Source: Lantana camara (lineage: Eukaryota > Streptophyta > Magnoliopsida > Lamiales > Verbenaceae). Taken from it: 64,000 nucleotides of DNA. Shown here one piece after another: positions 1 through 10,843 of this stretch (positions within the stretch are counted from its first letter, which is position 1; every line of letters starts with the position of its first letter). The position numbers and the translations under genes are program-made. The stretch is taken from positions 49,424,501 through 49,488,500 of the forward strand of contig CM074860.1 in assembly GCA_037501455.1 (NCBI GenBank). Direction: 5' to 3'. Under the pieces are notes generated by a model. It saw nothing but the letters and a program-made list of their open reading frames with translations. It ran no database searches and was not told where the DNA came from.

Positions 1-872
1 TGAAAGTCCAATGCACATGCTCTCAACATGTCCTCCAGATACTTAATCAACCTCTCTGATTGTCCGTCGGTCTGAGGATAGAAAGTTGTGCTGAATTGAA
101 GCCTTGTTCCCAAACATTTCTGTAATTCTTGCCATAAGCATAAAGTAAATCTTGAATCCCAATCCGAGACAAGGCTAACAGGTACGCCATGAAGCCTGAC
201 AATCTCATCATTATACCTCTTAGCCAATTTACTCACTTTATCGGACATCCTGATAGCAAGAAAATGAGCTAATTTAGTCAACCTGTCTACAATAACCCAA
301 ATTCCATCAAAACCGCCTCTCACTTTTGGTAATCCCGAAACAAAATCCATACCTATTTGTTCCCATTTCCACTCCGGGATAGGCAAAGGTTGAACTAGCC
401 CCGATGGCTTTTGGTGTTCTGCCTTTACCATTTGACAGGTTATGCAATGCTTCACGAAGTTGATCATATCCCGTTTCAAACCATTCCACCAATAAAATTG
501 TTTTAGATCCTTATACATTTTGTTCCCTCCGGGATGTATCGAATACCCCGACCGATGGGCTTCTTCAAGAATAATCCTTTTTAACTCTTCCGGCACAATA
601 ATTCGGTTCTTGAATCTTAGAAGTCCCGTATCATCAAACCCAAACGGACATTCTGAATCAGCTCGAGCTTTCTCAGCTAATTTCTGAACCTCAGGATCAA
701 TCCTTTGAGCATCAAATAATCTCTGTTTAAGATCTGGTTGAACCGTAATATTCCGGATACTAGCCCTCAGTTTGAACATCTCATTCTCATCTTCGATTTC
801 CACTTTCACGTTGGACACGCTAGCTTTCCTACTAAGCGCATCCGCGACCAAGTTGGCTTTGTCGGGATGGTA
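1..872 (-). pseudogene. TE-1 integrase (RNase H tail, zinc-binding and catalytic core), partial
   Basis: From 872 down to 3 one minus-strand frame stays open for 290 codons but has no start codon, being the continuation of the RT/RNase H frame. It begins with the VADALSR tail of RNase H. A HHCC-type zinc-binding region follows, with H in EEAHRSG, H in SIHPGG and the pair HCITC. The catalytic core then shows D in GMDFVSGLP, D in SDWDSRF and E in GQSERL. SDWDSRF departs from the SDRDPRF usual in this family, though the catalytic Asp is kept. The C-terminal part with any chromodomain lies off the window. It would insert element cDNA into host chromatin. The 307-492 open frame is a shadow of this one. 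Confidence 0.85.
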
Positions 873-1946
873 TCAGATTGTACACTCATAATCCGCCAAA
901 AGTTCCATCCAACGCCGTGGTCTCTTGTTCAATTCCTTTTGTGCGAATAAGTATTGGAGACTCTTATGATCGGAATAGACCTCGAACGATATTCCATAAA
1001 GATAGTGTCTCCACTTACCCAAAGCAAAGATCACTGCCGCTAATTCCAAATCGTGAGTGGGGTAGTTCTGCTCATGCTCTTTTAATTTCCTTGAGGCATA
1101 GGCGATTACCCTTCCATTCTGCATCAACACATATCCCAAACCTTCTTTTGAGGCGTCCGTATAGACTGTATATCCTTCTTTACCTTCGGGAAGCGCTAAT
1201 ATAGGGGTGGTGGTCAACTTTTCCTTTAAAAGTTGAAAGCTAGCCTCACATGCCTCGTCCCACTCAAACTTAACCGCTTTCTTAGTCAGTCGAGTTAAAG
1301 GGGCCGCAATCTTTGAGAAATCCTGAACGAATCTCCGATAGTAGCCTGCCAAACCCAAGAAACTCCTCACTTCTGAAGCATTTTTCGGGCTTTGCCATTG
1401 AATAACCGTCTCAATCTTAGAAGGGTCTACTTCCAAACCTTTCCTTGAGATAATGTGGCCCAGAAATGCTACCCGATCAATCCAGAACTCGCATTTGCTA
1501 AACTTAGCATACAACCGATGTTCTCTTAAGGTGTCCAACACAATTCTGAGATGCCTAGCATGATCTTCTGGAGTTCTCGAATAAACCAAGATGTCATCGA
1601 TGAATATTACCACAAACTTATCCAAATAGGGCCTGAAAATTCGATGCATCATATCCATAAAAGCAGCCGGAGCATTAGTCAGTCCAAAAGGCATCACTAC
1701 GAACTCATAGTGTCCATAACGGGTATTAAATCCCATCTTTGGAATGTCCTCTTCCCGGATCTTCAATTGATAGTATCCTTGTCTCAAGTCCAATTTTGAA
1801 TATACCCCCGAACCTTGTAACATGTCGAATAAATCCTCAATATGGGGCAAAGGATACTTGTTCTTTACGGTCATCCGATTAAGCTCCCGGTAATCTATAC
1901 ACATTCTTAAGTTTCCATCTTTCTTCTTAACGAAGAGGCACCCCAA
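873..1946 (-). pseudogene. TE-1 reverse transcriptase and RNase H, cut off by a nonsense codon
   Basis: A 357-residue frame holds most of [10 protein letters not shown] near residue 17, [12 protein letters not shown] near 85 and the catalytic FIDD at 115-118. RNase H follows with VYTDASKEG (Asp 264), HDLELAAV and VYSDHKSL. It would copy element RNA into cDNA and degrade the template. Two lesions are visible. Around 1925-1935 a short deletion throws the upstream RT start (in the 1907-3340 frame) out of frame. At 873-875 an in-frame TGA (sense strand ACAATC-TGA-TACCAT) separates RNase H from its own tail and from integrase, which continue in the same frame. A CGA to TGA change would explain it. 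Confidence 0.85.
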
Positions 1947-3340
1947 GGTGACGAACTTGGCCGAATATATCCAACTCTGAGCAATTCCTCTAATTGAATC
2001 TTTAACTCTTTCAATTCGGATGGTGCCATCTGATACGGAATCTTAGAATACGGTTTGGATCCCGGATATAAGTCGATAACAAATTCGATCTCATGATCTG
2101 GTGGTAAAGAACTCAAATTCTCCGGAAACACATCGGGAAAATTCTTAACAACCGCGGTATCCTCCAACTTGACTTGATCTTTCGGCCTATTGAGAAGATA
2201 CGCAATAAATCCCATTGCTCCTTCTCTCATCAACTTGTGAGCTTCCATATAAGACAAGAGAGGTACCGTTCTTGAGCCACTACCAATCACCAACTCATTA
2301 CCCAAAATCACCTTCTTCGCAAAACAATCAACATTAGCCCGATGCCTGGACAACCAGTCCATACCCAAGATAACTCCATACCTCTTCATAGGCATAACAA
2401 TTAAATCAACCGGATATTCTTTCCCTTCAATCAGAACTGAACACTCCCGAACCAACTGATCTGTCTGAAGACTCCCACCAAGTGGCGAACTCACCAAATA
2501 ACAAGAAGATAAACAAATAAGTGGGAAGCACAGAGTGGCAACTAAATCACAAGAAATAAAGGAATGTGTGGCACCCGGGTAAAAGAGTGCATGAATGTTC
2601 ATGTTATGTATGCGTAGAGTACCTTCCACCACAGCTGTAGGATCAATCTCTGCATCTTGCTCCTCACCCTCGAGGGCATAAGCACGAGCCGGGATCATTG
2701 GCCTTTGAACTCGTTTTTGAAATTCGGGGTCCTTGTCAGGATAAATATCCGCCATATGGTCACCCTTCCCACATATGAGAAATAAATTTAACCTCCTCCT
2801 ACAATTATAGAAATTACGAGTTGGTCCTCCACAATATGTACAAGGAGCTTGAGCCAATCTCGCCTCACTCGGACCTTGTCGATCTCTCATTGGTGCAGGC
2901 AAAGCTTTTAGAACCGGTGGAGTTGGTCCTCGCATTCTTGGCTTCTTAAACGGACCTTTAGGAGGGGGAGTAGCTTGAATCATCGGCCTCTTCCCAAAAT
3001 TCGATCCGGAACCTCTTCCCATTGGAGCTCTAAAAACAGGATCCTTCTTCTTGAACTCTTCCTCTTGAACCAAAGCCCTTTGCACGCTGTCGGCAAATGA
3101 CTCGAAATTGTGACCCGCCTGGCCATGTCTCAAGTCTTGTCTTAAACCCGCAATGAATTTCCTTGATTTTCTCTTCTCATCCCGCGTAACATGAGGGGCA
3201 TATTTCCCAAGCCTGTTAAATAGGGCAACATATTGAGTCGCCGTACGCGTGCCCTGCTTCAAGTCCACAAACTCTTGTTCCTTCCTTTCTCTTACCACCT
3301 CCGGTACAAAACATTCCCAGAATTCTCTCTTGAAAACCTC
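1907..3340 (-). pseudogene. TE-1 gag C-terminal half, zinc knuckles, protease and RT start
   Basis: This frame continues the gag that begins at 16671 and is interrupted by the Athila-like insertion; the last 21 bases of the open frame (3341-3361) belong to that insert. Order: gag core ending around ATQYVALFNRLGKYAPH, then a degenerate pair of CCHC knuckles. In CTYCGGPTRNFYNC the His has become Arg, and in FLICGKGDHMADIY both outer Cys are lost. A retroviral-type protease follows in which the usual D-S/T-G reads Y-P-G (ALFYPGATHSFIS), so the catalytic Asp is missing. The start of RT ([17 protein letters not shown]) follows before the frameshift. Not functional as it stands. Confidence 0.82.
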
Positions 3341-4871
3341 TGATGTATCGGGTTTTTGCATAGATTTATAGGGAAATTTTGAGTTAGATTTATATCGTTT
3401 GAAGAGCTTATAATGCGATTTATACTCCTTTTTAGGTACATTTCACCTTGGAGTCTAAGGAACGAGAGTAGAAGCAAAACCATGTAATAAAAGGGCAAAA
3501 GATGAGAAAATCTAGGGGACACGCCCGTGCCCCCTTGGAAGATTAAACAGAGACACCCCCGTGTCTCAGTACAGAAGTGATCCACGGATTTCAGGAGGTG
3601 ACACGCCCGTGTCACCAACGTAGAGCAATTTGAGACACCCCCGTGTCTCGGTACAGAGAGGCCCGGAGAGTCTTGCACCCCCGTGTCATTCAGAAGAACA
3701 ATCTTTGACACCCCCGTGTCAAGAAGAAAAGCGCATGTACGTTTTTTATATGAGACACGGGCCTATCACATTTTTGTGCATGGGCACTGCACGCCCGTGT
3801 CACGAGGCGGAACTGGGATAGGATTTCTATTTAAGCACGGTTTTGAGGCGGAATTAGAGAGCTTTTTGGACGGATAGCTTCCCAGAGTTCAAGAATACTT
3901 GGAGAAGGAAGAAACACAAAGACATAGAGTTGAAGATTCAATCCAATCACAAGACTTTATCAATTTGGTTTATTTATTGTTTTTCTATCAAACTAATTCC
4001 TCTATCTTTGGTTTTTAATTTCTAGTATAGTTAGTTTTATTGCTTTAGATTAGTTTGGATAATTAGGTTAGAATTTCAGAAGTATTAATTCCGTTTTGAT
4101 GATTATGTTAGACATGAATGTTTTGAATGGAATTCCTTTGATTTAAATGAGTTTTGAGTCTATTATGAGGAACTAATCCCCTAGGGTTAAGGGGTAAGGA
4201 TTATGCACCTAAGGTGTCTGAATTAATACTTGAGTTAAATTGTATGATTCTTTGTTAGGAAAACGGATTTGAATAGATTGGGAGTGGACTGGCCATCCAT
4301 GAGCATAGTGTAAATTATCTGATAATCGAGAGATTGAGGTTAATTGAGATTGTTTTCCAAAACTTTGACTTTTTGGGCTTAAAGAAATTTAACCCTAATT
4401 TCTACAACACGTATTTAGAATTCCATGCCAAGCCGCTAGGTTTTAAATGCACTAATCTTGCTATATTCGATTAATTTGGTTACTAAGTGATTGTGAGAAC
4501 AACACTTGGCTTGATTAATTAGACATCTAATCTTTGAGAGAAGCTAGGTATAAATTTGTGATTAGGTTGAAGAATCATACATCCGTACTTGAGTATTGAT
4601 TTGATCACTGAAGGGCATATGATTTACTTCCCGACCTGCTTTAGTTAAGTGGTTTATTCTTGATTTTTATTTGTTAGCTCGTGTGATTAATTACTTATTG
4701 CTTAGTTTAATTTCGTCATAGTAGTATAGTACAACACTGTCAATCTTGTTCGGTCTCTAGATTAGAAATAGTCATAGAAGTGGTTGTTGATTTCCCTTCC
4801 CTGTGGATACGATACCTTAAGTGTTGCAATCGAATTTAGAACTTACACTTGGGTTCAAGATTTGTCTATCA
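3341..4871 (+). repeat. Athila-like element 5' LTR
   Basis: A direct repeat of 14689-16219 with the same length of 1531 bp. It starts TGATGTATCGGG and ends TTGTCTATCA. The putative U3 is short: the dyad array lies 180-460 bp in, followed by a TATA-like CTATTTAAG at 3827-3835, leaving about 1 kb as R-U5. Compared with the 3' copy, the seventh dyad (3753-3770) has decayed here while 15100-15117 keeps it perfect. Confidence 0.94.
3518..3835 (+). promoter_or_regulatory. Eight-dyad array and TATA-like box in Athila LTR
   Basis: Eight dyads of the form GACAC-NNNN-GTGTC, with GCCC, CCCC or GGGC in the middle, have centres at 3524.5, 3558.5, 3606.5, 3640.5, 3680.5, 3713.5, 3760.5 and 3794.5. The gaps are 34, 48, 34, 40, 33, 47 and 34, i.e. 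four pairs. Several arms extend to seven bases (GAGACAC, GTGACAC, TTGACAC). The TATA-like CTATTTAAG follows 36 bp after the last centre, so an upstream enhancer role is inferred. The array recurs in the 3' LTR at about 14870-15160. Confidence 0.7.
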
Positions 4872-4876
4872 AGTTT

Positions 4877-4893
4877 TGGCGCCGTTACCGGGG
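4877..4893 (+). other. Primer-binding site, tRNA-Asp type
   Basis: TGGCGCCGTTACCGGGG begins five bases after the LTR end. From memory it is the complement of the 3' end of plant tRNA-Asp at 16 of 17 positions (A for G at position 11), the primer usually ascribed to Athila elements. Confidence 0.85.
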
Positions 4894-5020
4894 AAGGCGT
4901 TTAAATCAATATTACTTTATTGACTTTTTCTGGTGCTTTAGACCACCCTTTCTACTTGATTTCTTTTTGAAGTGCTATGAATTTGACCACGGGTTTTTCC
5001 CAATTGCAGGTACCTAGTGC

Positions 5021-5947
5021 ATGCTACGATCGCAAGGCCTGGAACCTTTGCCTTACGATCCTGAAATTAAGAGCACTTGTCGGGCGAATCGAACGAGGCG
5101 AAGAAAGGAAAAGAAGCAGGAAGTAGACCCAATTCTAATGGCTCAACCCAATAACGATCCACCAACCACACTTCAGGATTATGGCATTCCTAACATTGGC
5201 CTAATCCAGAACAACTTGGTTCGCCCCACCGTGGAGGCGAACAACTTTGAGATCAAAACTGGGTTCATCAACCTCTTACAACAGAATCCGTTTGGGGGCT
5301 TACCACATGAAGACCCCACATCACGTTTGTCCTACAATTTGGACGTTTGCTCGACTTTTAAGATCCATAATGCTTCAGATGACGCGATCAGAGTTAGGCT
5401 TTTTCCCTTCTCCTTAAGGGACAAAGCCCGGACATGGATTTCGACTTTGTCAAATGAGACACTTCAGAAATGGGTAGACCTCTCTAAGGCCTTTTTAGCC
5501 AAGTTCTACCCTCCTAGCAAGACCATGAGGTACAGAGACGAAATAACGAGCTTCAGGCTCTATGATGGGGAAACGTTGCACGAAAGATGGGAAAGATATA
5601 AAGATTTGCAAAGGAAATGCCCACATCACCGTGTTCCAGGATGGCAACTGGTACAAATCTTTTACAACGGAATGACAGAAAACATGAAAATCATGGTTGA
5701 TGCAGCAGCGGGAGGAGCATTTATGGCGCTGTCCGAAGAAGAAGGAATGCAACTTGTGAATAAGATGGCAGCAAATAGCAGTTGGACAAAGGAGAGGAGC
5801 AATCCTCCTCCACCGAGACCTGAGGCAGGCATACTCACCACTGGCACTGTGACAGCTTTTAATGCCAAGTTTCAAGCACTGAACCAGAAGCTAGACCGAT
5901 TTGCAATTTCTGCAGCACGTAACACAGTAGTACAGTCAAACGCCTGA
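5021..5947 (+). CDS. Athila-like gag, N-terminal and central part
   Basis: A 308-residue frame that would form the element's capsid. The region around residues 115-220 (FPFSLRDKARTWISTL, AFLAKFYP, HERWERYKDL, FYNGM) matches the plant retrotransposon gag core. The N-terminus is basic (RTRRRKEKKQE). The frame ends at tandem stops TGA-TAG (5945-5950). The same frame then resumes with the zinc knuckle, so gag is broken by nonsense rather than complete. The start at 5021 is the first ATG of the open frame; an internal ATG at 5138 (MAQPNND) is a reasonable alternative, as Athila gags often begin with a similar short motif. Confidence 0.8.
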   Translation: MLRSQGLEPLPYDPEIKSTCRANRTRRRKEKKQEVDPILMAQPNNDPPTTLQDYGIPNIGLIQNNLVRPTVEANNFEIKTGFINLLQQNPFGGLPHEDPTSRLSYNLDVCSTFKIHNASDDAIRVRLFPFSLRDKARTWISTLSNETLQKWVDLSKAFLAKFYPPSKTMRYRDEITSFRLYDGETLHERWERYKDLQRKCPHHRVPGWQLVQIFYNGMTENMKIMVDAAAGGAFMALSEEEGMQLVNKMAANSSWTKERSNPPPPRPEAGILTTGTVTAFNAKFQALNQKLDRFAISAARNTVVQSNA

Positions 5948-5950
5948 TAG

Positions 5951-6130
5951 GTATTATGTGAAATTTGTGGTGGTCCCCATTCGTTTGATGTTTGTCCTTC
6001 TACCAATGCAGGTGCACAGGTTGTTATTGGTCAGGAGCAAGTGAATTATGTGCAAAATCAAAAGCCAGCAAATGACCCATACTCGAACACCTACAACCCA
6101 GGTTGGAAGAATCATCCGCACTTCTCGTGG
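5951..6130 (+). pseudogene. Athila-like gag zinc knuckle segment
   Basis: In the same frame as 5021-5947, after two adjacent stops, the sequence encodes CEICGGPHSFDVC (C-X2-C-X3-H-X4-C), a nucleocapsid-type zinc knuckle that would bind element RNA. It is followed by the NYNPGW-like segment NTYNPGWKNHPHFSW. At about 6127-6140 a one-base loss shifts reading into the 6103-7275 frame. Confidence 0.75.
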
Positions 6131-7275
6131 CAAACAATCAGAAAGTGCAAAACCCAAACCCAAATTCGAGAGCACACTTCCAACCGAGACAACAGGGACC
6201 ACATCCACCACATCAAAATCAGCAGAGATTCATGCCCCCTCCACTACCACCACAAGAACATAAACCGGGGTGGGAGGCGGCCCTCGAAAAGTTCATCAAT
6301 GTCTCGAATTATAGGTATCAGAAACTCGAGTCTCAGGTGGAGCAAGTGCTAGTTCAGAACAAAAATTTGGAAGTACAGGTGGGCCAGCTTGTAAATACGA
6401 TAAGTGTTAGAGCCCAAGGCATGTTTCCAAGCAAACCTGAGGAGAATCCGAAAGAGCATTGCAAGGCCATTACACTACGAAGTGGCACAACTTGCAAAGG
6501 GCCTGCAATGCCGGTGGAGACAGAAATGAGAAGAGAAAAGGAAGCCATGGTGGAATCTGAAGAAGTAGTCGAGCCAGCGAAAGAGGAGAAGGAAGCACAG
6601 ACAACTGAGCTCCCTTTCAAGCCAAAGACACCAGTGGCACCCAAGCCGTATGTGCCACCACTTCCTTTCCCGCAGAGATTTCAAAAGAAAAGGTTGGAGA
6701 AACAGTTCGAGAAGTTCTTGAATATCTTCAAGGAACTACATATAAACATCCCATTTGCCGAGGCCCTAGCCCAGATGCCCACATATGTCAAATTCTTGAA
6801 GGAGATCCTCTCCGACAAGAGAAAATTGGAGGACTATGCCACGATAGCACTTACTGAGGAGTGCAGCGCCATTCTACAACATAAGCTTCCTCCGAAGCTT
6901 AAGGATCCAGGGAGTTTTTCAATTCCTTGCACAATTGGCAATTTGTCCTTTAATAAAGCTTTATGTGATCTTGGTGCTAGTGTGAGTCTAATGTCATTAT
7001 CTGTTTGCAGGAAACTCGGATTGAATTCATTGAAACCGACTACAGTTTACCTGCAGCTAGTCGATCGATCAGTCAAGTACCTTACAGGAGTCCTAGAAAA
7101 TGTTTTGGTCAGAGTTGGGAAGTTCTACCTACCGGTAGACTTCATAGTGTTGGAGATGGAGGAAGATCAAAACATGCCGCTCATCTTAGGGAGGCCTTTC
7201 CTAGCCACAGCAGGAGCCTTAATTGATCTGAAGAGTGGCATTCTAACTCTTCGTGTGGGAGACGAACAGGTGTAG
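6103..7275 (+). CDS. Athila-like gag tail and aspartic protease
   Basis: True coding in this frame starts near 6130, after a frameshift; the first residues from 6103 are out-of-frame translation. The gag tail contains a possible coiled-coil stretch (YRYQKLESQVEQVLVQNKNLEVQVGQL) and an Athila-typical ENPKEHCKAITLRSG. A proline/lysine linker follows (VPPLPFPQRFQKKRLEKQFEKF). The protease has its catalytic D-L-G at residue 289 (LCDLGASVSLMSL) and the flap/substrate end LILGRPFLATAGALID. The protease would cut the polyprotein during particle maturation. The frame stops at a TAG (7273-7275), after which the same frame resumes at once. Confidence 0.82.
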   Translation: MEESSALLVANNQKVQNPNPNSRAHFQPRQQGPHPPHQNQQRFMPPPLPPQEHKPGWEAALEKFINVSNYRYQKLESQVEQVLVQNKNLEVQVGQLVNTISVRAQGMFPSKPEENPKEHCKAITLRSGTTCKGPAMPVETEMRREKEAMVESEEVVEPAKEEKEAQTTELPFKPKTPVAPKPYVPPLPFPQRFQKKRLEKQFEKFLNIFKELHINIPFAEALAQMPTYVKFLKEILSDKRKLEDYATIALTEECSAILQHKLPPKLKDPGSFSIPCTIGNLSFNKALCDLGASVSLMSLSVCRKLGLNSLKPTTVYLQLVDRSVKYLTGVLENVLVRVGKFYLPVDFIVLEMEEDQNMPLILGRPFLATAGALIDLKSGILTLRVGDEQV

Positions 7276-8142
7276 TTTAATCTGTTCAAGGCAATGAAAG
7301 GACCGGTAATCGAAGAACAATGCAACATGGTGGAAATCAGAGAACAGACACTGATGTCTATAAGCAACGAAGACCCTCTCGAACTCTGTCTGAGAGGACT
7401 CACGGACCACATTGATGGGGAAGACATACTAGAAGAATTGGCCGCCTACGCAAAGGCACTCGAGGCCACCCCATACGTACCATTCCGAAAGAGGTTTGTA
7501 TATGAAGAGTTGGGTACAGATAAGCCCACTCTTCGTCCTTCTATTGAGAAAGCTCCTAAGTTAGAACTGAAACCCCTCCCCGCTCATTTGAGATATGCTT
7601 ATTTGGGTGAATCTGAAACATTGCCTGTTATAGTTGCCTCTGATTTAACTGATTCACATCGTGATGCTTTGTTGAGGGTTTTGAGAGAACACAAACGAGC
7701 GATAGGTTGGACTATTTCTGACATCAAGGGGATTAGCCCATCTATTTGCATGCATAAGATTCTTATGGAAGATAACCATAAACCCTCCGTAGAACATCAG
7801 CGTAGATTGAACCCAAACATGAAGGAGGTAGTTAGGGCTGAGGTACTAAAACTGTTAGATGTCGGGATAATTTACCCTATCTTGGATAGCAACTGGGTTA
7901 GCCCTGTACAGGTAGTGCCCAAGAAAAGGGGCATGACTGTAATTAAAAATGAGAAGAATGAGTTAATACTAACTAGGACAGTCACGGGTTGGAGAGTTTG
8001 CATAGACTATAGGAAGTTGAACAATGTCACTCGTAAAGATCACTTTCCACTTCCCTTTATTGATCAGATGTTAGAGAGGTTAGCCGGACATTCTTATTAC
8101 TGCTTTCTGGATGGGTATTTAGGGATAACCAAATTACTATAG
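7276..8142 (+). CDS. Athila-like reverse transcriptase, N-terminal part
   Basis: Same frame as the protease, separated from it by a single TAG; the first ATG after the stop is at 7294. The linker [21 protein letters not shown] stretch leads to [11 protein letters not shown], then RT begins with [34 protein letters not shown] and [23 protein letters not shown]. It ends at 8142 because one base is missing near 8115, inside the segment that normally reads FLDGYSGYNQI. RT continues in another frame from about 8118. Confidence 0.85.
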   Translation, partial: FNLFKAMKGPVIEEQCNMVEIREQTLMSISNEDPLELCLRGLTDHIDGEDILEELAAYAKALEATPYVPFRKRFVYEELGTDKPTLRPSIEKAPKLELKPLPAHLRYAYLGESETLPVIVASDLTDSHRDALLRVLREHKRAIGWTISDIKGISPSICMHKILMEDNHKPSVEHQRRLNPNMKEVVRAEVLKLLDVGIIYPILDSNWVSPVQVVPKKRGMTVIKNEKNELILTRTVTGWRVCIDYRKLNNVTRKDHFPLPFIDQMLERLAGHSYYCFLDGYLGITKLL

Positions 8143-10463
8143 CCCCAGAGGATCAGGAAAAATGTACGTTTACTTGCCCTTATGGTACATTTGCGTATAG
8201 GCGTATGCCTTTTGGGTTGTGTAATGCCCCGGCTACTTTTCAACGATGCATGATGGCCATTTTCTCTGACTTTATAGAACGCACAATGGAAATCTTTATG
8301 GATGACTTTTCCGTGTTTAGTTATTCTTTCGATTCATGCTTGCATAATCTTGCTCAAGTTTTGCAGCGATGTGAAGAAACTAACCTCGTTCTAAATTGGG
8401 AGAAGTGTCACTTCATGGTAAAGGAAGGAATAGTGTTGGGCCACAAGGTTTCAGAGAAAGGCATTGAGGTGGATAGGGCCAAGATTGATGTGATCGCAAA
8501 ATTGCCTCCACCTACTAATATAAAGGGAGTGAGAAGTTTCCTTGGTCATGCCGGTTTCTATCGCCGGTTTATCAAGGACTTTTCAAAAATTACCTTACCT
8601 TTATGCAAGTTACAACAAAAAGATACGGAATTCATGTTTAATAATGATTGCTTACTTGCATTTGACAGGTTGAAGAAGGAGCTTACCTCGGCACCAATTA
8701 TGGTCGCACCGGATTGGACTCTACCTTTTGAGCTAATGTGCAATGCGAGCGATTTGGCCATTGGAGCTGCTCTTGGCCAACGAAGGGAGAAACGTTTACA
8801 CGTTATCGTATATTCTAGCAAAACTTTAAATGATGCACAATTGAATTATGCTACTACTGAGAAAAAATTATTAGCTATTGTGCATGCTTTTGACAAGTTT
8901 CGTTCTTACTTGATAGGTTCGAAGACAATCGTCTACACGGACCACGCAGCAATCAAGTATCTCCTTTCGAAGAAGGATTCAAAGCCCCGTTTGATTAGAT
9001 GGATTCTATTACTTCAGGAGTTCGATCTTAAAATTCGTGACAAGAAGGGGACGGAGAACTTAGTTGCCGATCACTTGTCAAGGTTAGAAGTTGGGGAAAA
9101 GGAGGATGAGTATGAGGAGGAGATTACTGAGAATTTCCCCGACGAGGAGCTGTTTGCAGCCAATGAGATAGTTCCTTGGTACGCGGACATTGTTAATCAC
9201 ATGGTGTGCAGAGCTTTACCACCGTGCATAAATTTCCATCAGAAACAGAGGTTCTTGTCAGAAGCGAAGCGTTATTATTGGGAAGAGCAATATTTATATA
9301 AACACTGCTCGGATGGGTTAGTGAGGAGGTGTGTTCCGGAGGTTGAAGCTGATGAAGTGGTAGAGAGATGTCATGCGAGCTTATATGGAGGACACTTGAG
9401 TGGGCGAAAGACAGTAGCTAAGGTATTACAGTCAGGGTTTTGGTGGCCAACGCTGTTTAAGGATGCTTACAGATTTGCCAAGGAGTGTGACGCTTGTCAG
9501 ATAGCCGGGAACATTAGTAAAAGAGATGAGATGCCAATGGAGTATATTTTGGAAGTTGAACTGTTTGATGTTTGGGGAATCGATTTCATGGGACCCTTCC
9601 CACCATCGAATGGGAATCAATATATCTTGGTGGCGGTGGATTATGTATCCAAGTGGACCGAAGCCGTGGCAACTCCGACCAATGACTCAAAGGTGGTGAT
9701 TAAGTTCTTGCAAAAGAACATTTTCAATAGGTTCGGAGTTCCACGGGCATTAATTAGTGATAGGGGTACGCACTTTTGTAACAAGCCCTTGGAAGCTTTG
9801 TTGATGAAATACGGGGTCCAGCATCGGGTAACTACTGCGTATTATCCCCAAGCAAGTGGGCAAGCTGAGGTCACGAATAGGGAGTTGAAGTGGATTTTGG
9901 AGAAGGTAGTGAGCCCCTCTAGGAAAGATTGGTACTCGAAGTTGGATGACGCGTTATGGGCTTATAGGACCGCGTTTAAGACACCTATAGGAACTTCTCC
10001 GTATCAGTTGGTTTATGGTAAAGCATGTCACCTCCCAGTCGAGATCGAGTATAAGTCGTACTGGTCCATTAAGGCTATAAATTTCGATCTCACGAGAGCC
10101 GGAGAGAAAAGGATACTTGACTTGCAAGAGTTGCAGGAATTGAGGTTAGAAGCTTATGAAAATGCTTGGATTTATAAGGAGAGAACGAAGAAGTGGCATG
10201 ATAAGCATATTCGGGTTAAGGAGTTTGTCGAGGGTCAATTGGTGTTGTTGTACAATTCTAGATTGAAGCTCTTTCCCAGGAAACTTAAGTCAAGGTGGTC
10301 TGGTCCGTTCAGAGTGGTAAAAGTTTTGGCGAATGGAGAGGTGGAGATAGGCAATGAAGGCTCACCATCCTTTGTGGTGAATGGACAAAGACTCAAGCCA
10401 TATCTCACCAGAGATCGAATTGGCAAACACGTCTCGTGCGTGTTGACGGCTCCAGCGCCTTAG
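8118..10463 (+). CDS. Athila-like pol: RT C-terminal part, RNase H, integrase
   Basis: First ATG of the frame is at 8205 ([12 protein letters not shown]), but RT homology starts near 8118. Counting from 8205, RT has its catalytic FMDD at 31-34. RNase H has N180-ASD where the first catalytic Asp is expected, then E219 (TEKKLLAIV), D246 ([11 protein letters not shown]) and D289 (VADHLSR). Integrase has H390, H397, C428 and C431 in the zinc-binding part, and D460 (GIDFMGPF), D519 (SDRGTHF) and E555 (SGQAEV) in the core, with the expected 35 residues between the last two. The C-terminal KWHDKHI region and LKPYL end follow. The frame is open throughout. The Asp-to-Asn change suggests RNase H is impaired. 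Confidence 0.9.
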   Translation, partial: FRDNQITIAPEDQEKCTFTCPYGTFAYRRMPFGLCNAPATFQRCMMAIFSDFIERTMEIFMDDFSVFSYSFDSCLHNLAQVLQRCEETNLVLNWEKCHFMVKEGIVLGHKVSEKGIEVDRAKIDVIAKLPPPTNIKGVRSFLGHAGFYRRFIKDFSKITLPLCKLQQKDTEFMFNNDCLLAFDRLKKELTSAPIMVAPDWTLPFELMCNASDLAIGAALGQRREKRLHVIVYSSKTLNDAQLNYATTEKKLLAIVHAFDKFRSYLIGSKTIVYTDHAAIKYLLSKKDSKPRLIRWILLLQEFDLKIRDKKGTENLVADHLSRLEVGEKEDEYEEEITENFPDEELFAANEIVPWYADIVNHMVCRALPPCINFHQKQRFLSEAKRYYWEEQYLYKHCSDGLVRRCVPEVEADEVVERCHASLYGGHLSGRKTVAKVLQSGFWWPTLFKDAYRFAKECDACQIAGNISKRDEMPMEYILEVELFDVWGIDFMGPFPPSNGNQYILVAVDYVSKWTEAVATPTNDSKVVIKFLQKNIFNRFGVPRALISDRGTHFCNKPLEALLMKYGVQHRVTTAYYPQASGQAEVTNRELKWILEKVVSPSRKDWYSKLDDALWAYRTAFKTPIGTSPYQLVYGKACHLPVEIEYKSYWSIKAINFDLTRAGEKRILDLQELQELRLEAYENAWIYKERTKKWHDKHIRVKEFVEGQLVLLYNSRLKLFPRKLKSRWSGPFRVVKVLANGEVEIGNEGSPSFVVNGQRLKPYLTRDRIGKHVSCVLTAPAP

Positions 10464-10843
10464 ACCGGAGTCATGAAGTCAAGCTAATGACTATAACTTA
10501 GAACTATTCTTCTTTCCCTTTTTTTCTCTTATCTTCCCTTTCTTTAGTCAGTAAAGCTTGTGATTGATATGTATCTTTTGTCTTGTGTTTCAGGTACTTT
10601 GGTTCGCTTGGAGTGATGGAATTTGGTCGTCATGGATGGTAATAGGTATTGAGGTTCTTTTATGGTTTTCATTTCGAGTGGATTTATGAGTATTGTGTGT
10701 GTTTTTCTTTAAAATGAAGTGGAATGGTGCTTACCTTGGTGTACTAAGGTCTTACTTTACAGAATTTGAGCTAATAGGTGCGAATTTAGCGGATGCAAAC
10801 ACCAAGGAACGTTTTGCGCGAAGTTTCGTGCTGAATTTCTAAG
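10464..10843 (+). other. Spacer after Athila-like pol, no gene seen
   Basis: No open frame of note. It holds a T-rich stretch and, at 10816-10831, a short stem GCGCGAA/TTCGTGC (one wobble). This precedes the first of three perfect TTTGGGGGAG tracts in this element. Confidence 0.5.

Noticed and set aside
307..492. 61-residue minus-strand frame with a Met start
   Set aside because: It is out of frame with the continuous integrase reading frame that spans 3-872.
3518..3804. CRISPR-like array (short palindromic repeats with unique spacers about 20 bp long)
   Set aside because: Repeats are 14-18 bp with varying centres, the spacers are short, the array lies inside a plant LTR and recurs in both LTRs, and there are no cas genes.
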